A DNA stretch of 64,000 nt from Parus major. Lineage: Eukaryota; Chordata; Aves; Passeriformes; Paridae. This document shows positions 53,939-64,000 of the stretch, piece by piece. How positions within the stretch are numbered: position 1 is the first letter of the stretch; each line of letters starts with the position of its first letter. The DNA is taken from contig NC_031770.1 in the NCBI RefSeq assembly GCF_001522545.3, positions 91,096,339-91,160,338 on the forward strand, written 5' to 3'. The notes beneath the pieces were generated by a model that ran no database searches, was not told where the DNA came from, and saw only the letters and a list, made by a program, of their open reading frames with translations. Position numbers and translations under genes: made by a program.

Positions 53939-54513
53939 GTTGCGATTTAGCCCCAGGGGGCAGCTGGGCACCACACAGCCACAGTGAAATGTGGGAAAGT
54001 ATTGGAAGGGTAAAAGTGAAAACATTTGTGGGTTGAGATAAAGACAGTTTAATAGTTAAAGCAAACACTGCATGTGCAAGAAAAGCAAAGCAAAGACTTC
54101 ATTCATCACTTCCTATCAGCAGGCAGGAGTTCTGACATCTCTACAAAGGCAGAGCTCCATCATGCCTGTGGTTACTGGGGAAGACAAATGCCATCACTCC
54201 AAACATCCCTGAGCAATGGCAGCCTTAGCCAGACTCCACCCCTGCCCATTTGATTGCTGAGCATGACACCATGTGATATAGAATAATCCTTTGATCAGTT
54301 GGGGTTAGCTGTCCCAGCCGTGTTCCCTCCCAACATCTTGTGCACTTCCAGCTTAGTCATTGACAGGACAGAAAAGGCCTTGACACTGTGTAAGCTCTGC
54401 TCAGCAATTTCTGAAATATCACTGTGTTATCAAAACTGTTTTCATCACAATTTCAAAACCCCATTCTAGCTACTGTGAAGAAATTTAATTCTGTCATAGC
54501 TGGAACCAGGGCA
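53939..54513 (-). mobile_element. Solo LTR C, avian ERVL-type, antisense
   Basis: The + strand runs from TGTTGCGATTTAGCCCC to GCTGGAACCAGGGCA, so the termini are TG...CA. Read on minus it has the well-known avian LTR order: a TGCCCTGGTTCCAGCTATG start, the CTGAGCAGAGCTTACAC and GTCAAGGCC region, GTGCACAAGATGTTGGGAGG, CAGCTAACCCCAACTGATC, a promoter zone next to CATGCTCAGC where the usual TATATAAA is no longer intact, then CTATTAAACTGTCTTTATC and CTCAACCCACAAATG near the 3' end. It is 575 bp with no internal genes, so it is a solo LTR. Flanking bases (GTTAT and AATGT) do not form a target-site duplication, which suggests age or altered ends. Confidence 0.9.
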
Positions 54514-54545
54514 AATGTGCAGCGTGATCTAAAAGTCCCATAGAT

Positions 54546-54608
54546 CAGTGTTGTAGGTAGCTTAAAAAAAAACCCCAAACAAACAAAAAATAACCAAAAT
54601 AAACAAAC
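54546..54608. repeat. A/C-rich low-complexity patch
   Basis: A-runs with CCCC, and AAACAAACAAAAAATAACC: the complementary orientation of the T/G patches. It lies just outside LTR C. Confidence 0.7.
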
Positions 54609-57600
54609 CACATTCCTACTGGATAGAAAGAGACTAACTTTGCCTCTCCTGTTCAAAATGCTCGAGTCCTTCTATTTAGACTTTAATTTTTAAGTTAAAA
54701 TATATCCTTTTGAAGGTGAAATATACAAACAAGATCAAAACTTCCATAATTCTAAAATTGTGTTGTTGTTATTGTTTTTTTGTTTGTTTGGTTGTTTTTT
54801 TAATTCATCTATCTAAGGAATTTAAGGAATTTGTCTCTTCTCCAAGTGCTTTTCTAGAACAAGACATGCAATGTGACTCAACAGAGCTGGCATTTCTGTT
54901 CCATTTTACAGCCAAATGGGATCTGGTGGGAAAACTTTTTGTTCATAGCCTTGCAGATTTGCTAGATAGAATTTTAGCTAAGCAGGCTGTGTCCTTCCCT
55001 ACTCACTCCATATTTGTTGTAAACAGCAACTGATATCACATGCCAGTAGTTAAAGAAGAAACCTTTTCTGCTCAGACTCCGTTTTGCCTGAACTTTCAGC
55101 TCTTTTCCTTTTTTCCAATGTGGAAATCAAAACACTGCCAGCATCTTGTGCATGTTGCCAAACTGCTCACAGGAGATTTTTGATGCATTTATCCCCGGCT
55201 TATATTTGGTTGAAAAGTTAAATCCTAATTTCTTTCCTGGTTACTGGATATACTCAGTAGGGTTAACTTCCCTTCAGATAGTCCCAGATTAAATACAACT
55301 CTCACTTACCTAGATTTCAATGAATCTGACTATGACTGCTTTTATTTGTAAAGCAAGTTATTTTTTTCCTTTGGCTGGAACAAAGTAGGGGAAGTTGTAA
55401 CAAGCTTTTCAGCTCTCAGATAATAAAAGTGCATTTCCAGCCATACAATTTCTGATCTGTTGTAGTCATTATATTGCTTAAATTTTTTGTTATCTATTTT
55501 CTTTAATTTAAACTAGTATCGCTTTTAATTATGAAAACTATATTCCTGCCTTTATAAAAAAGTCTCTGCAGCTTACTAAGAGTTACTATTGATAACTACT
55601 TTGTATTTATTATGAGTCTGTCTGCAATGGCAAAGATGATTTACGGATTTTATGTCTTTTGTTGCAAGAATAAAAGAAAATGCAAAAATCTCTATCTCAT
55701 CTGAAATAATTGTTTCCAGATTTTTATTCTTATAAACTGCCAGCAGGTGTAGTGTGATGCTGGGTTGAATCAGTATTTCTGGAATAAACCTTTGTGGGTT
55801 ATTGGGATAAAAAATATGAAGTTGGATTTGCTCTGTTACTGTATCCAACAGTTGCTACCTTGATTGATTAGCGGTTGTATAATTTGCTGTGTTAGATGGA
55901 TAGTTAGCATACAAATACAGTCACATACCTTGCTTTTCATCTTCTCTTGTATAACTAAACCATTAATAATTGCACTTTGAATTACTTTGTTTTTCATATC
56001 CCTCCCATATATTAGAGGCTTTTTTTTGCATAAGTTTTCAAGTTTTTATTTTGCTGTTGGGATAATAAGGCAGATAGATGGAAGTTTGTAACAAAATATA
56101 TTCATCAAAACAGGCATGTCTAAGTTTTCACTAAGGTGTTGATCTTGCTTACTAATGAAGACAGTGGTCACTAACTTGTTAGTTGTGAAGAAAGGGACTA
56201 AGTTGCTTGTAGTACACATAATGTAAACACTACATTTTAACTGAAACCTTTGAGGTTTGTTCAAATATATCACATGATCCTCACCTCCATGTTTTTGTAC
56301 TATCTGTTGGACTACTTTGTGTATTGAATATCTAAATACTCTTTATTCACCCAAGTAACCTCATTAACTTCATTAGGTATATATGTTGCTACAAATGAGT
56401 CTGCAAAACCATTTAGAGTACTTGTTAACTCTATATTTTGTATTTGTTATATTTAACACTTCAAAATCTTTTATCTTATGTATACAGTAAGAGTTCCTAA
56501 AATATTTATAGAATTATTTATGCATGGAATACTTTCGAGAAATCTTGCCTTAAAGTTCTTTGAAGCTGGCTTATAGGATTGACTTGAAAAGGGCTATGGG
56601 AGGCATGGAAGGTCACACAATCTCCTTGACTGTATTAGATCTGTGCCTTTCTTACACTTGCTTAGCAGCAGAAGGCACATTTGTGTTGTGTCAGTGCATC
56701 GTAAACCTGAAGTCACAAAAAGGTTAAAGCAGCAGTTTTGGATATGCAAAAATCTTATTTATGGAGAACGAGTCAGCATTCTTTCTGTGTTTATGTATGT
56801 AAACTGGAAATTGTTAGAATAGTCAGTCTTAAGTATCTACTCATTAATAATCCAGATGAAGTTTTTACAGAAAAGGAAAAAAGAAGCAGAGGGCAGTTAT
56901 AGCTGCACAATTAATTATTGGTTTCTGCTCTTTTTCCTAGTATTATGCTTGTCCTTCCCCTGCTCATCTGCCTCCACTTGATGTTTTATTAATCTTCAGT
57001 TGAAGATGCACTTGAAGTTATTCTTACTTAAAATTATTTTATATGTTTTCTCTTTCTTACATAGTCTGCAGTTCAACATCTCATCCACACTTATTTAATA
57101 TGGTGGCCCATGCATGTTAGCTACTACTCCTATGGTTTTTTGTTACTCCTAAACACAGTTTTGTCTGGGTTTGCATTCCTGTAGTTGACTATGAGTGGAT
57201 TGTTCAAAACTGTGGGCTCTCTAGTGCCAAGCCTTTGTCTCATTTCTTATTGTTCCTGTACATGTATTTCCCTGGACTGCATCCTTTATCTCTACTTCTC
57301 AAAGACTCAAAGCAGGCTTGTATTTCTCTGAACAATGTCATTGTGTCTGTTGCAAAATACTTTGTTCTGCATAGACTGCTACAGCTCTTAATTTAAAACT
57401 CTGGTTGTACCATCAGAAAAAATAAAAAATAAAAAAGAGAGACAAAAAGAAGAGGAAACCAAATTAGCCTTAGACAGCCAGTCAATTAGAGAAATTTCTA
57501 TCACAGCTAAATGAGGTAAAGAAAAGCTGCAGGCAAGTTTGAGAATTTCATGCAGGGTGAGCCTGACTGTAGCAAGAATTGGTCCTAAGGCCTTGCAAGC

Positions 57601-57882
57601 CCTTTACAAAGCTTATGGTCTGTTACTGAGGATGTCAGTGCTGGACTACAGGGCTTCACAGTCATAAAACATGGCATGCATAAAACAGTTACTTCTCCTG
57701 ATACAGCTTTAGTTTTCAAAATTTCCTGTTTTAATCAAAGTTTTCATTAGAAGTCTCCAGAGAACTGTTGACTGTGAAATCCTGTCCTGGTCCATGTCCT
57801 ACCTGGCAGCTAGGGTGACCCTTGCCAGACTAGCTCCCTAAATTTGTGATAGCTGGATACAGAGCTATTCATAAAATATTAT

Positions 57883-57945
57883 AATCATTAAATAAAATCA
57901 TTAAATAAAATCCAATTAACATTAGAAGCCTAGGTTAACATTAGA
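57883..57945. repeat. Pair of short tandem duplications
   Basis: AATCATTAAATAAA occurs twice in a row, followed by TTAACATTAGA twice, separated by AGCCTAGG. Both are small slippage duplications. Confidence 0.65.
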
Positions 57946-58031
57946 GAAATAATCTTGACGCAGAAGTGTCTGTTTGCCTTCTTTGACTTTCCAGTGCAAT
58001 TTGAAGGACTACCTTAACTGACTGTAAGTTT

Positions 58032-59255
58032 AATCACAGAATAGTTTGGGTAGGAAAGAACCTTAAAGATTATCTAGTGCCAACCCCCTGCAATAAGCAG
58101 GGACATCTTTTACTAGATCAGATTGCTCAAAGTCCTGTTAAGCCTGACCTTGAATGCCTCCAACAATGGGACATCCACAGCTTCCCTGAGCAACCTGTTC
58201 TAATGTCTCACCATAATCTTGTAACTAAAAAAAAAAAACAATGTTCTTGTGTGTAATCTAAATCTACTAAATTCTTTAAAACTTTGTCACTCTCCCTAAC
58301 ACTTCAGACCTTGTTAGTGTGTTTCTCTCCATCTTTCTTATAACCTTATGTATTGAAAGGGTCTAGTGGGATCTCCCTGGAGCCTTTTCTATGGTAGACA
58401 ACTCAAACTCTCTCAGTCTTTCTTTACAGGAAAGGGGTTTTGTGGACTGCCCATGGACTTGCTCTAATGTATCTGTTATGTTCTTGTGCTGGGTCCACAC
58501 AGCCGGGTGCTGCATTCTGGTTGAGGTCTTACAGGAGCAGAGTAGAAGGGGATAATCCCCTGCCTCACCCTGCTGGTCACACTGTTTTTGATGTAGCTCA
58601 GGATATGGTTCACTCTCTGGCCTGTAAGTACACATTGCCTGCTCACATCCAGGCAATGTATACTTATAGGCATCCAGGCATCTTATTCAGCACTATTCCT
58701 GGATCCTTCTTCCCAGGGCTGTTCTCAATCCATTCATTCCTTAGCATGCGCTGATATCAGCAAGTGCCCTGACCTTGTTGCAGAACCTTATACTAGGCCT
58801 GATTGAATTTTGTGATGTTTTCATGGGCCTATTTGTCAAGCCTGACAACATCCTTCTGGATGACACCACTTCTGTCAAGCTTGTCAACTACAACACTCAG
58901 CTACACACTTGCTAAGGCTGCACTAAATCACAGTGTGTCCTTAATGAAAGTAATGAGCAGTATTACTCCTGATATGACCCATGAGGGGCACCTCTTGTAA
59001 TTCATCTCTATTTGGACATTGAGCTGTTGACCACCATCTTTGGATACAGCTATCCACCCAAGTTCTTCTCCATTGACTGGTCCATCCATCAAACCCACAT
59101 CTTTCCAATGTAGAAGTGTGGAAGTTAGGGGCGACTGCATGAAACATCCTGCAGAGGTCAAAGTATTACCCTGAGGTCCAGGGACTTGAAAGATGAGGAA
59201 GGAGCACTTGCCAATGAAAACAGAGACAAAAAAGTCATCAAGTAGCTCAGACTCC
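58032..59255 (-). mobile_element. CR1 LINE, longest copy, with decayed ORF2 and an internal deletion
   Basis: The + strand begins with AATCACAGAATAGTTTGGG, the antisense CR1 terminus. Read on minus from 59255 it shows reverse-transcriptase pieces in order: an FFVSVFIGKCS block (usual FFASVFTGKCS), then about 35 residues later LERCGFDGWTSQW in another frame (usual LERHGFDGWTTRW), then NHILSYIKNSVTSR and IIPFYSAPVRPQ at 58673-58476 (usual ANRILGCIKRSVASR, ILPLYSALVRP), then LEQV and RLREFELSTIEK nearer the tail. The core between GKCS and LER, normally well over 100 residues, is missing, and several frame changes separate the rest. A GGCCTATTTGTCAAG block lies near 58828. The copy is dead and antisense to CSMD1. 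Confidence 0.92.
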
Positions 59256-59261
59256 TTCATG

Positions 59262-59467
59262 TCTTCAAGACGAATTTTGCTGTGGAAATAGTAGTTAAAC
59301 ATTGGAATGGACTGCCCACGGACCTGATGGAGTCACCCTGGGGGAGTTCAGGAAACTTATGCTACTTAGTGCCATGGTCTATTTGACAACATGTGAATCA
59401 CTTAAGGGTTGGATTCTATGGTGTTAGAAGGCCTATCCAACCTAAATGATTGTGTGAGTCTGTGATT
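59262..59467 (+). mobile_element. CR1 LINE 3' end, sense orientation, different subfamily
   Basis: Frame 59294 onward reads VKHWNGLP, the CR1 ORF2 end (usual VRHWNRLP). The frame is then lost, but the nucleotide pattern continues with TTAGTGCCATGGTCTA, GGGTTGGATTCTATG, CCTATCCAACCTAAATGATT and octamer-like GTGTGAGTCTGTGATT. The AGTGCCATGGTCTA stretch marks a subfamily different from the four minus-strand copies with TTTGGGTTGG ends. It is about 200 bp, abuts the minus CR1 head to head, and is the only sense-oriented CR1 in the window. Confidence 0.85.
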
Positions 59468-60210
59468 TATTGGGAAATACAATTTCTTTTGTCTTCCTTT
59501 CAGACTAACATATCTGCAGAAGCTGTTTATATTGTTCACAACCCTTGGCAAATTCAGCTCCAGCTGTGCCTTTGCTTTCTTGATCTTGTCCCTCCATTCC
59601 CAGGTTCCATGACTATATTCTTCTCATGATTTTTGTCTGCTTCTTAATCTAAGATTTAGACCATGTACTCTGCTTTACAGAAAGTTAGCATTTGAACTGA
59701 AAGGACCTTTAGTAGAAACATATGCTTTGTCTCAGTGAAAACCCCTCTTACTTTAAACAGTTTGAGAATGCTATCTTTTCATTCTTCTACATGTTTGAGT
59801 TCTTTGGTTCATTTGAGTTCTTTAGTTCTTTGGAAATCTTTAATTTTGGAAACTGGAGAGAAGTCGTGAAACTTTCAAAAACAGAGTAGGTCAGGCTTCC
59901 TCTCCCATTTCTGTTTTGAGATGAAAATCTGGTTTAGAAGCAGAAACTCGTGAGAAGATGGTATCTCTGCTGCAAAAATGTGTGAAGTTTTGCTTACTTC
60001 TTAAATGATGCAGACCATTTAATGTACACTGTATAAGCAGCTCCCTGGTGGCAGTAGATGAAAACTTGCACAATCATCCTCTTTGAATTTCTTGGGTGAC
60101 TGTGGGCAGTCACTTATAAGTGAAGAAGTCTCCTGAACTGACTGGCAATTAAATTTGTGCCTGCCTGGGTATTTACCTTCCAATATAGTGAGGCTGTAAC
60201 AAAGAAGCTG

Positions 60211-60277
60211 TGGGGTGTTTTGTTTTTATTTTGGGCTTTTTGTGGAGGTTTTTTTGTTGGTTTGGTTTGTTTTTTCC
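60211..60277. repeat. T/G-rich low-complexity patch
   Basis: GGGGTGTTTTG, TTTTTGTGGAGG and GGTTTGGTTTG motifs, poor in A and C. Confidence 0.65.
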
Positions 60278-60558
60278 CAACTAATAGCTTCCTGGGGTTT
60301 TAAAATTTTATTCTGTGCATTTGTATTTAAAAATGTCAGTTGTAAAAAAGTACTGAGAAGGTGCATTCCAGGGAAAAATTAATCAAGCAGTGAGTGATTG
60401 GACAGCTGTAGTACACTGCAGTTATCCTCAATGCTATCAAGTCAGCTCTTCTGTAAAGCAAATGGTAACAGTGATTCACTAAAACAACGTGGAACATATT
60501 TCAGTGCTGTTCATCTCATCAATCTTCACGTGGACAATAAGAAAGCTTTTCCAGCATT

Positions 60559-60611
60559 GTGTTGTTGTGGTGTGTGTTTTTGTTTGGTTGCTTGGTTGTT
60601 TTTTTCCCCTC
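60559..60611. repeat. T/G-rich low-complexity patch
   Basis: GTTGTTGTGG, TTTTTGTTTGG and TTGCTTGGTTG motifs leading into a T run and CCCC. It belongs to the same class as the other patches. Confidence 0.65.
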
Positions 60612-60733
60612 TCCCATTAAAACATTCAGTTTCCCAATTACTACCAACTTGACATCCATTCCTGACTTTAATGATGATGAAATTTTCAGGCAAAATAGGT
60701 TATTTAGCAAAATAAGTCTTTAAATGAAAGAAG

Positions 60734-60758
60734 ACACCACCACCACCACCCCCACCCC
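60734..60758. repeat. (CAC)n microsatellite
   Basis: Five CAC-type units are followed by CCCCCACCCC. It is a short trinucleotide tract. Confidence 0.85.
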
Positions 60759-61427
60759 TGAATGTGATAAGTCAAGTATGAGTGCGAGTTCAGTCTGTTT
60801 GCAGATAATTATTTTTCTGGGAGCCCCTACCAGAATTCTATGACAACTGCAAATTGTATGAGATTACGTCTCTTTCCTCACTGCATGCTTGCCAGTAGTT
60901 GGGCTTTCTTCATGTTTAAAGTGTAGGTTTTAAAAAAAAATCAGAACAAAACTAAAGTTAAAATTTTATTCTTTGTTACATGATTTGCAAAATTAAATGT
61001 CATAATCACCTTTTAAAGGGACAAATCAGAGATGGTTTTAGCAGTGCTTAAGTCATACTCAGCACTTCAAAACCATTTTATGGATTTAGCTGCCCCTCAT
61101 ATCTTCTTTCGGTTATTTTTTAGACTTAGATAATAACCAACAAAAAAACCTAAATCTTTTTCTTTAAAGATAAGCTCTACATTATAGGACTTTGACTTTC
61201 TGTTTGGGTCATGTGTGTGATGGTCTTTGTGAGAGATAAGGGAGTGTAAGTGTGGAGAAAAGAGAAAATATATTCCTTGTAGGCTTAGTGATTTCAAGCT
61301 GTTGTTTGTGAAACAAATGACCAATTCAGAAATTAGTTATTTATACCCAGGTTTTTGAGATTTTAATTTTTTTTTTCCCCTGGAATACTAGTGTGAAAGA
61401 TAAATACAAGAAAAATGTACTGGGTGG

Positions 61428-61512
61428 AGTTTTTTGTTTGGGTTGCTTTTTCTTTTTTTATTCTATTTATTTCTATTTTCTAATGATTAGTTTGGTTTGG
61501 TTTTTTAAGGTA
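61428..61512. repeat. T/G-rich low-complexity patch
   Basis: GTTTTTTGTTTGGG, a long T run, then GGTTTGGTTTTTT. It is the same class as the patches upstream. Confidence 0.65.
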
Positions 61513-61604
61513 GCAGTAGAACTGACTCTAATTCTTGCACACTGAACCTCTAAATGCTGGTTATTGTAAACTGTTCACTCAGAAAAACAAAAGTGGTTGT
61601 GGCA

Positions 61605-61680
61605 TTTAAAAAAAACAAACAGACAAAACAGAAACCAAAACAAGCACAAACCGAACTCAAAAAACAAATAATAAAACCTA
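61605..61680. repeat. A/C-rich low-complexity patch
   Basis: AAAAAACAAACAG, AAACAG and AAACCAAAAC motifs; A/C orientation. The 65-aa Lys/Gln-rich frame here is compositional. Confidence 0.65.
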
Positions 61681-61807
61681 TACAGCAATTTACTAAACTC
61701 CAGGGAAAAAATACAGAGTATAACCTGAATACAGCCTCTGCTAAAAATTAGTAAAATATGAGAGGAGGGTAGAAATATTGCTCTAAACTTTGTTATTTAA
61801 TAGATTT

Positions 61808-61912
61808 ATTTATTTATTGTTGTTTGTTTGTGTATTGTGCTACACATTTGCTATTGGACAGGCAGAAACAAGGCACATGTGGGGTTTTTTTATTTATTTG
61901 TTTGTTTTTCCC
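61808..61912. repeat. Two T/G-rich low-complexity stretches
   Basis: TTTATTTATTG followed by TTGTTTGTTTG at 61808-61831, and GGGGTTTTTTTATTTATTTG with TTTGTTTTTCCC at 61880-61912, separated by ordinary sequence. Confidence 0.6.
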
Positions 61913-61998
61913 TCCACTCCCACTATTATCAAGTGCAGATCCATTAGAGTTTAATAAAATTGTTGTATCTACAGACCCATGTCAAAATAATACTGCAT

Positions 61999-62031
61999 TA
62001 GGAAATTTAGGAAATTAGGAATTTAGGAAAT
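61999..62031. repeat. (TTAGGAAAT)n imperfect tandem repeat
   Basis: Four imperfect TTAGGAAAT-like units of 7-9 bp follow one another with single-base slips. It is not telomeric (TTAGGG) sequence. Confidence 0.75.
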
Positions 62032-64000
62032 CACTGGTTGTTTTGTGGGCATTTTGTAAAGAAGTTTACAATTGCAGTCTTGTTGAAATAATTGATGGTC
62101 ATGTCTTCTACATATCAGATGTCATATATAATTCAACATCTCACAATCATTAGTGACTAGCAGCTAACAAAGTTTCCTATGACCAAGGCAGTCCATTTGT
62201 AAAACTTCTGTGATTGTGCTCAGTCAGTTTAAAACATTTTGTGGAGCTCCCTATTCCTACAGGTTAGTATGGTGCAAATTACAAATTGTAAAATCAGTGG
62301 ACTTACATCATGGAAAAAAATTGCATTCAGAGAGTTCTCATATTACTGTCATTTTCAAAATACAGATTTTTTTTACTATATCTTAAACTGCTGAGCTCTC
62401 TTACATCGCAAACAACTGTTCTCAGATACTGCTTATGTCAGTAACTTGTCTACTTGTCTAAGTGTTTTTCTTCAGATCAAAATTGACATCATGTAAATAT
62501 TCAAGAGTAGAAGTAGTAATTTCTTTCAGTCAGTGGACTTCTGAGAGCAATAGACCAGCCTAGATTGGTATAAGGGAAAAAAAACATTTCTTTATTTGTA
62601 AATCCATGTGGTATATTCTAATGGTAGCCATGAGAATGATGGGCCAAAATTAGAGTCTTATTTTGTGTCTTAAGTGTTTTTCTATTTTTGTGCCATGATA
62701 GGTAAATTTTAGTTCAATAGAAGTACAATGCCAAAAATGTAGACTTCAAAAAAATAGGTAAAATTGATGCCCTAAAAAAGTTAATTAAACTGTGTGTTGC
62801 ATTTTTAAGTGTCAAGACTCCACAAAACTAGTAACAAGGTTAAATTACTTTTGATACAAAATTGAAAACAAGGTGTAGAAAGTAAATTAATGACACTGTA
62901 GGTGTCAATAAGAAGGCATAAATCCTACAAAGTCCAAGTGTTTGATTTGAGATCATAGGAATAAATGGTCTTGGACCTGAACCTGTGATCACTAAAAGAA
63001 AGCATTACAATTAGCGGGTCTGCTTTTACAGTCTAAAACAAACCATGAATAAGGCCAGTGTTAAGTTTACCTGGTGTATACTTATGTGAAGTAATTGCAT
63101 GAATATTGAACATATTTTTAAAATACCTCAGGGATTTAAAATATATTTCAAATTGTAAAAAATCCTATGACATTAACAGAGCAGGTAGTAAAGGCAAAAC
63201 TCTTAAACCACTGTTAATATCATGTGAAGTGACAAAAGATAGGCTAAAAAGTTATGGTACCCTAAATTGCAGCTCATTAATATCAAATTAATCACCTTCT
63301 GATGAACTGATAGAACTGAAGAATTTTGTAAGGGAAGAGAAGAAAAGCGTTAAAATATAATAAACGTGAAAACTTAATTTAGATTTTTTCTTATTTGGCT
63401 TATGTTGGGAAATAGCTTTCTTAGAAATTGTAACTGCTTTAGGGACACATTGGAGACATGAAATTGGAACTATTTAAAGCTAATGAAAAAGCTGAAAGAG
63501 CAATTTTCTTTATCAATACTTAAGGAACTTCTTAAAGTCTAGATAGTTACTAGGAGACTGTTTAACAAAGATTTACTTTTGCATTACATTGACATACATG
63601 GTAACGGGAACCTACATGGACCTGCTGGGATGGGTATGTTGCATAGAAAAAAAGGTTCGAACCCATTCCTCCCCATTACCTTTTGACTAATGTTGTGAAA
63701 TTTGGGGTTTTTTTGTGACAGAGAAGCAGCTCTAATACTCAAGTCCTCATCCCTCTGATATCACAGCTGCATCCAAACTAAGCATGATTCACTTCAATAT
63801 TCATGTCACAGATGCCATGAGGTACTAGTTTCAATGAAGTCTTAGCTGCTTATACTACAGAACTTTAGGTTAAAGAGGGAAAAAAATGTCTGCAACAGGT
63901 CTCCCACTCCACAGATGCACAGAAAGGGAAAAATGGGTGTGAACAATAAGTATAAATCTTTGGAGAGAGTAAGATCTGCACTTGTGGCTGCAGACTGTGT

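Noticed and set aside
53900..54560. Retroviral internal coding between LTRs
   Set aside because: LTR C and the A/B pair are of different types and lie over 10 kb apart with host sequence and a CSMD1 exon between them; no gag, pol or env similarity was seen, so they are not two ends of one provirus.
58928..59302. 124-aa open frame on the minus strand as a host gene
   Set aside because: It contains FFVSVFIGKCS and other CR1 ORF2 pieces fused across a deletion; it is a decayed LINE fragment.
61999..62031. Interstitial telomere repeat
   Set aside because: The unit is TTAGGAAAT-like rather than TTAGGG.
63650..63668. GGTTCGAACCC resembling a tRNA T-loop or B box
   Set aside because: No matching acceptor stem, anticodon arm or A box could be found upstream; it is a chance palindromic motif.

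Overview
This window is vertebrate, almost certainly avian, and nearly all of it is intron. It is AT-rich, single-copy DNA with no operons, no dense coding and no RNA genes. Its interspersed repeats are CR1 LINE 3' ends with (ATTCTATG)-type tails and ERVL-like solo LTRs of the kinds that dominate bird genomes. The species cannot be fixed from the sequence; the LTR families suggest a neoavian bird.

One protein-coding exon is supported, at 46417-46529 on the + strand. It is 113 bp with clean AG/GT splice sites and encodes the end of a CUB domain that matches the first CUB domain of CSMD1 (CUB and Sushi multiple domains 1), probably exon 3. The rest of the window is therefore the 3' part of the preceding intron (1-46416) and the 5' part of the following intron (46530-64000). 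CSMD1 is known for extremely long introns in this part of the gene, which fits 64 kb holding one exon.

Layout: 1-9.9 kb is AT-rich intron with an unusual ~210 bp direct duplication (2473-2680 and 4353-4574). A CR1 fragment lies at 9928-10596, then quiet intron to 27.3 kb with a homeodomain-site-rich candidate conserved element near 16.3 kb and a GC-elevated patch at 22.65-23.15 kb. Further CR1 fragments lie at 27352-27916 and 37681-38027. A stop-poor GC-rich block occupies 39.75-40.3 kb. Two related LTRs lie tail to tail at about 41.0-43.0 kb, the first carrying a 10/20-bp minisatellite in its U3. The exon follows at 46.4 kb. Downstream are a CR1 remnant (51.7 kb), a second LTR type (53939-54513, minus) and a composite CR1 locus (58032-59467) with decayed reverse-transcriptase coding. 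T/G- or A/C-rich low-complexity patches are concentrated in the second half.

Five of six CR1 pieces and two of three LTRs are antisense to the host gene, the usual arrangement for elements tolerated inside introns. The sense LTR at 41.0-41.9 kb carries AATAAA signals 4.6 kb upstream of the exon and is the element most likely to touch the host transcript. I found no convincing new gene or new biological system. The items most worth checking are the Trp-to-Cys difference in the exon, the direct duplication, the inverted LTR pair and the candidate conserved elements.
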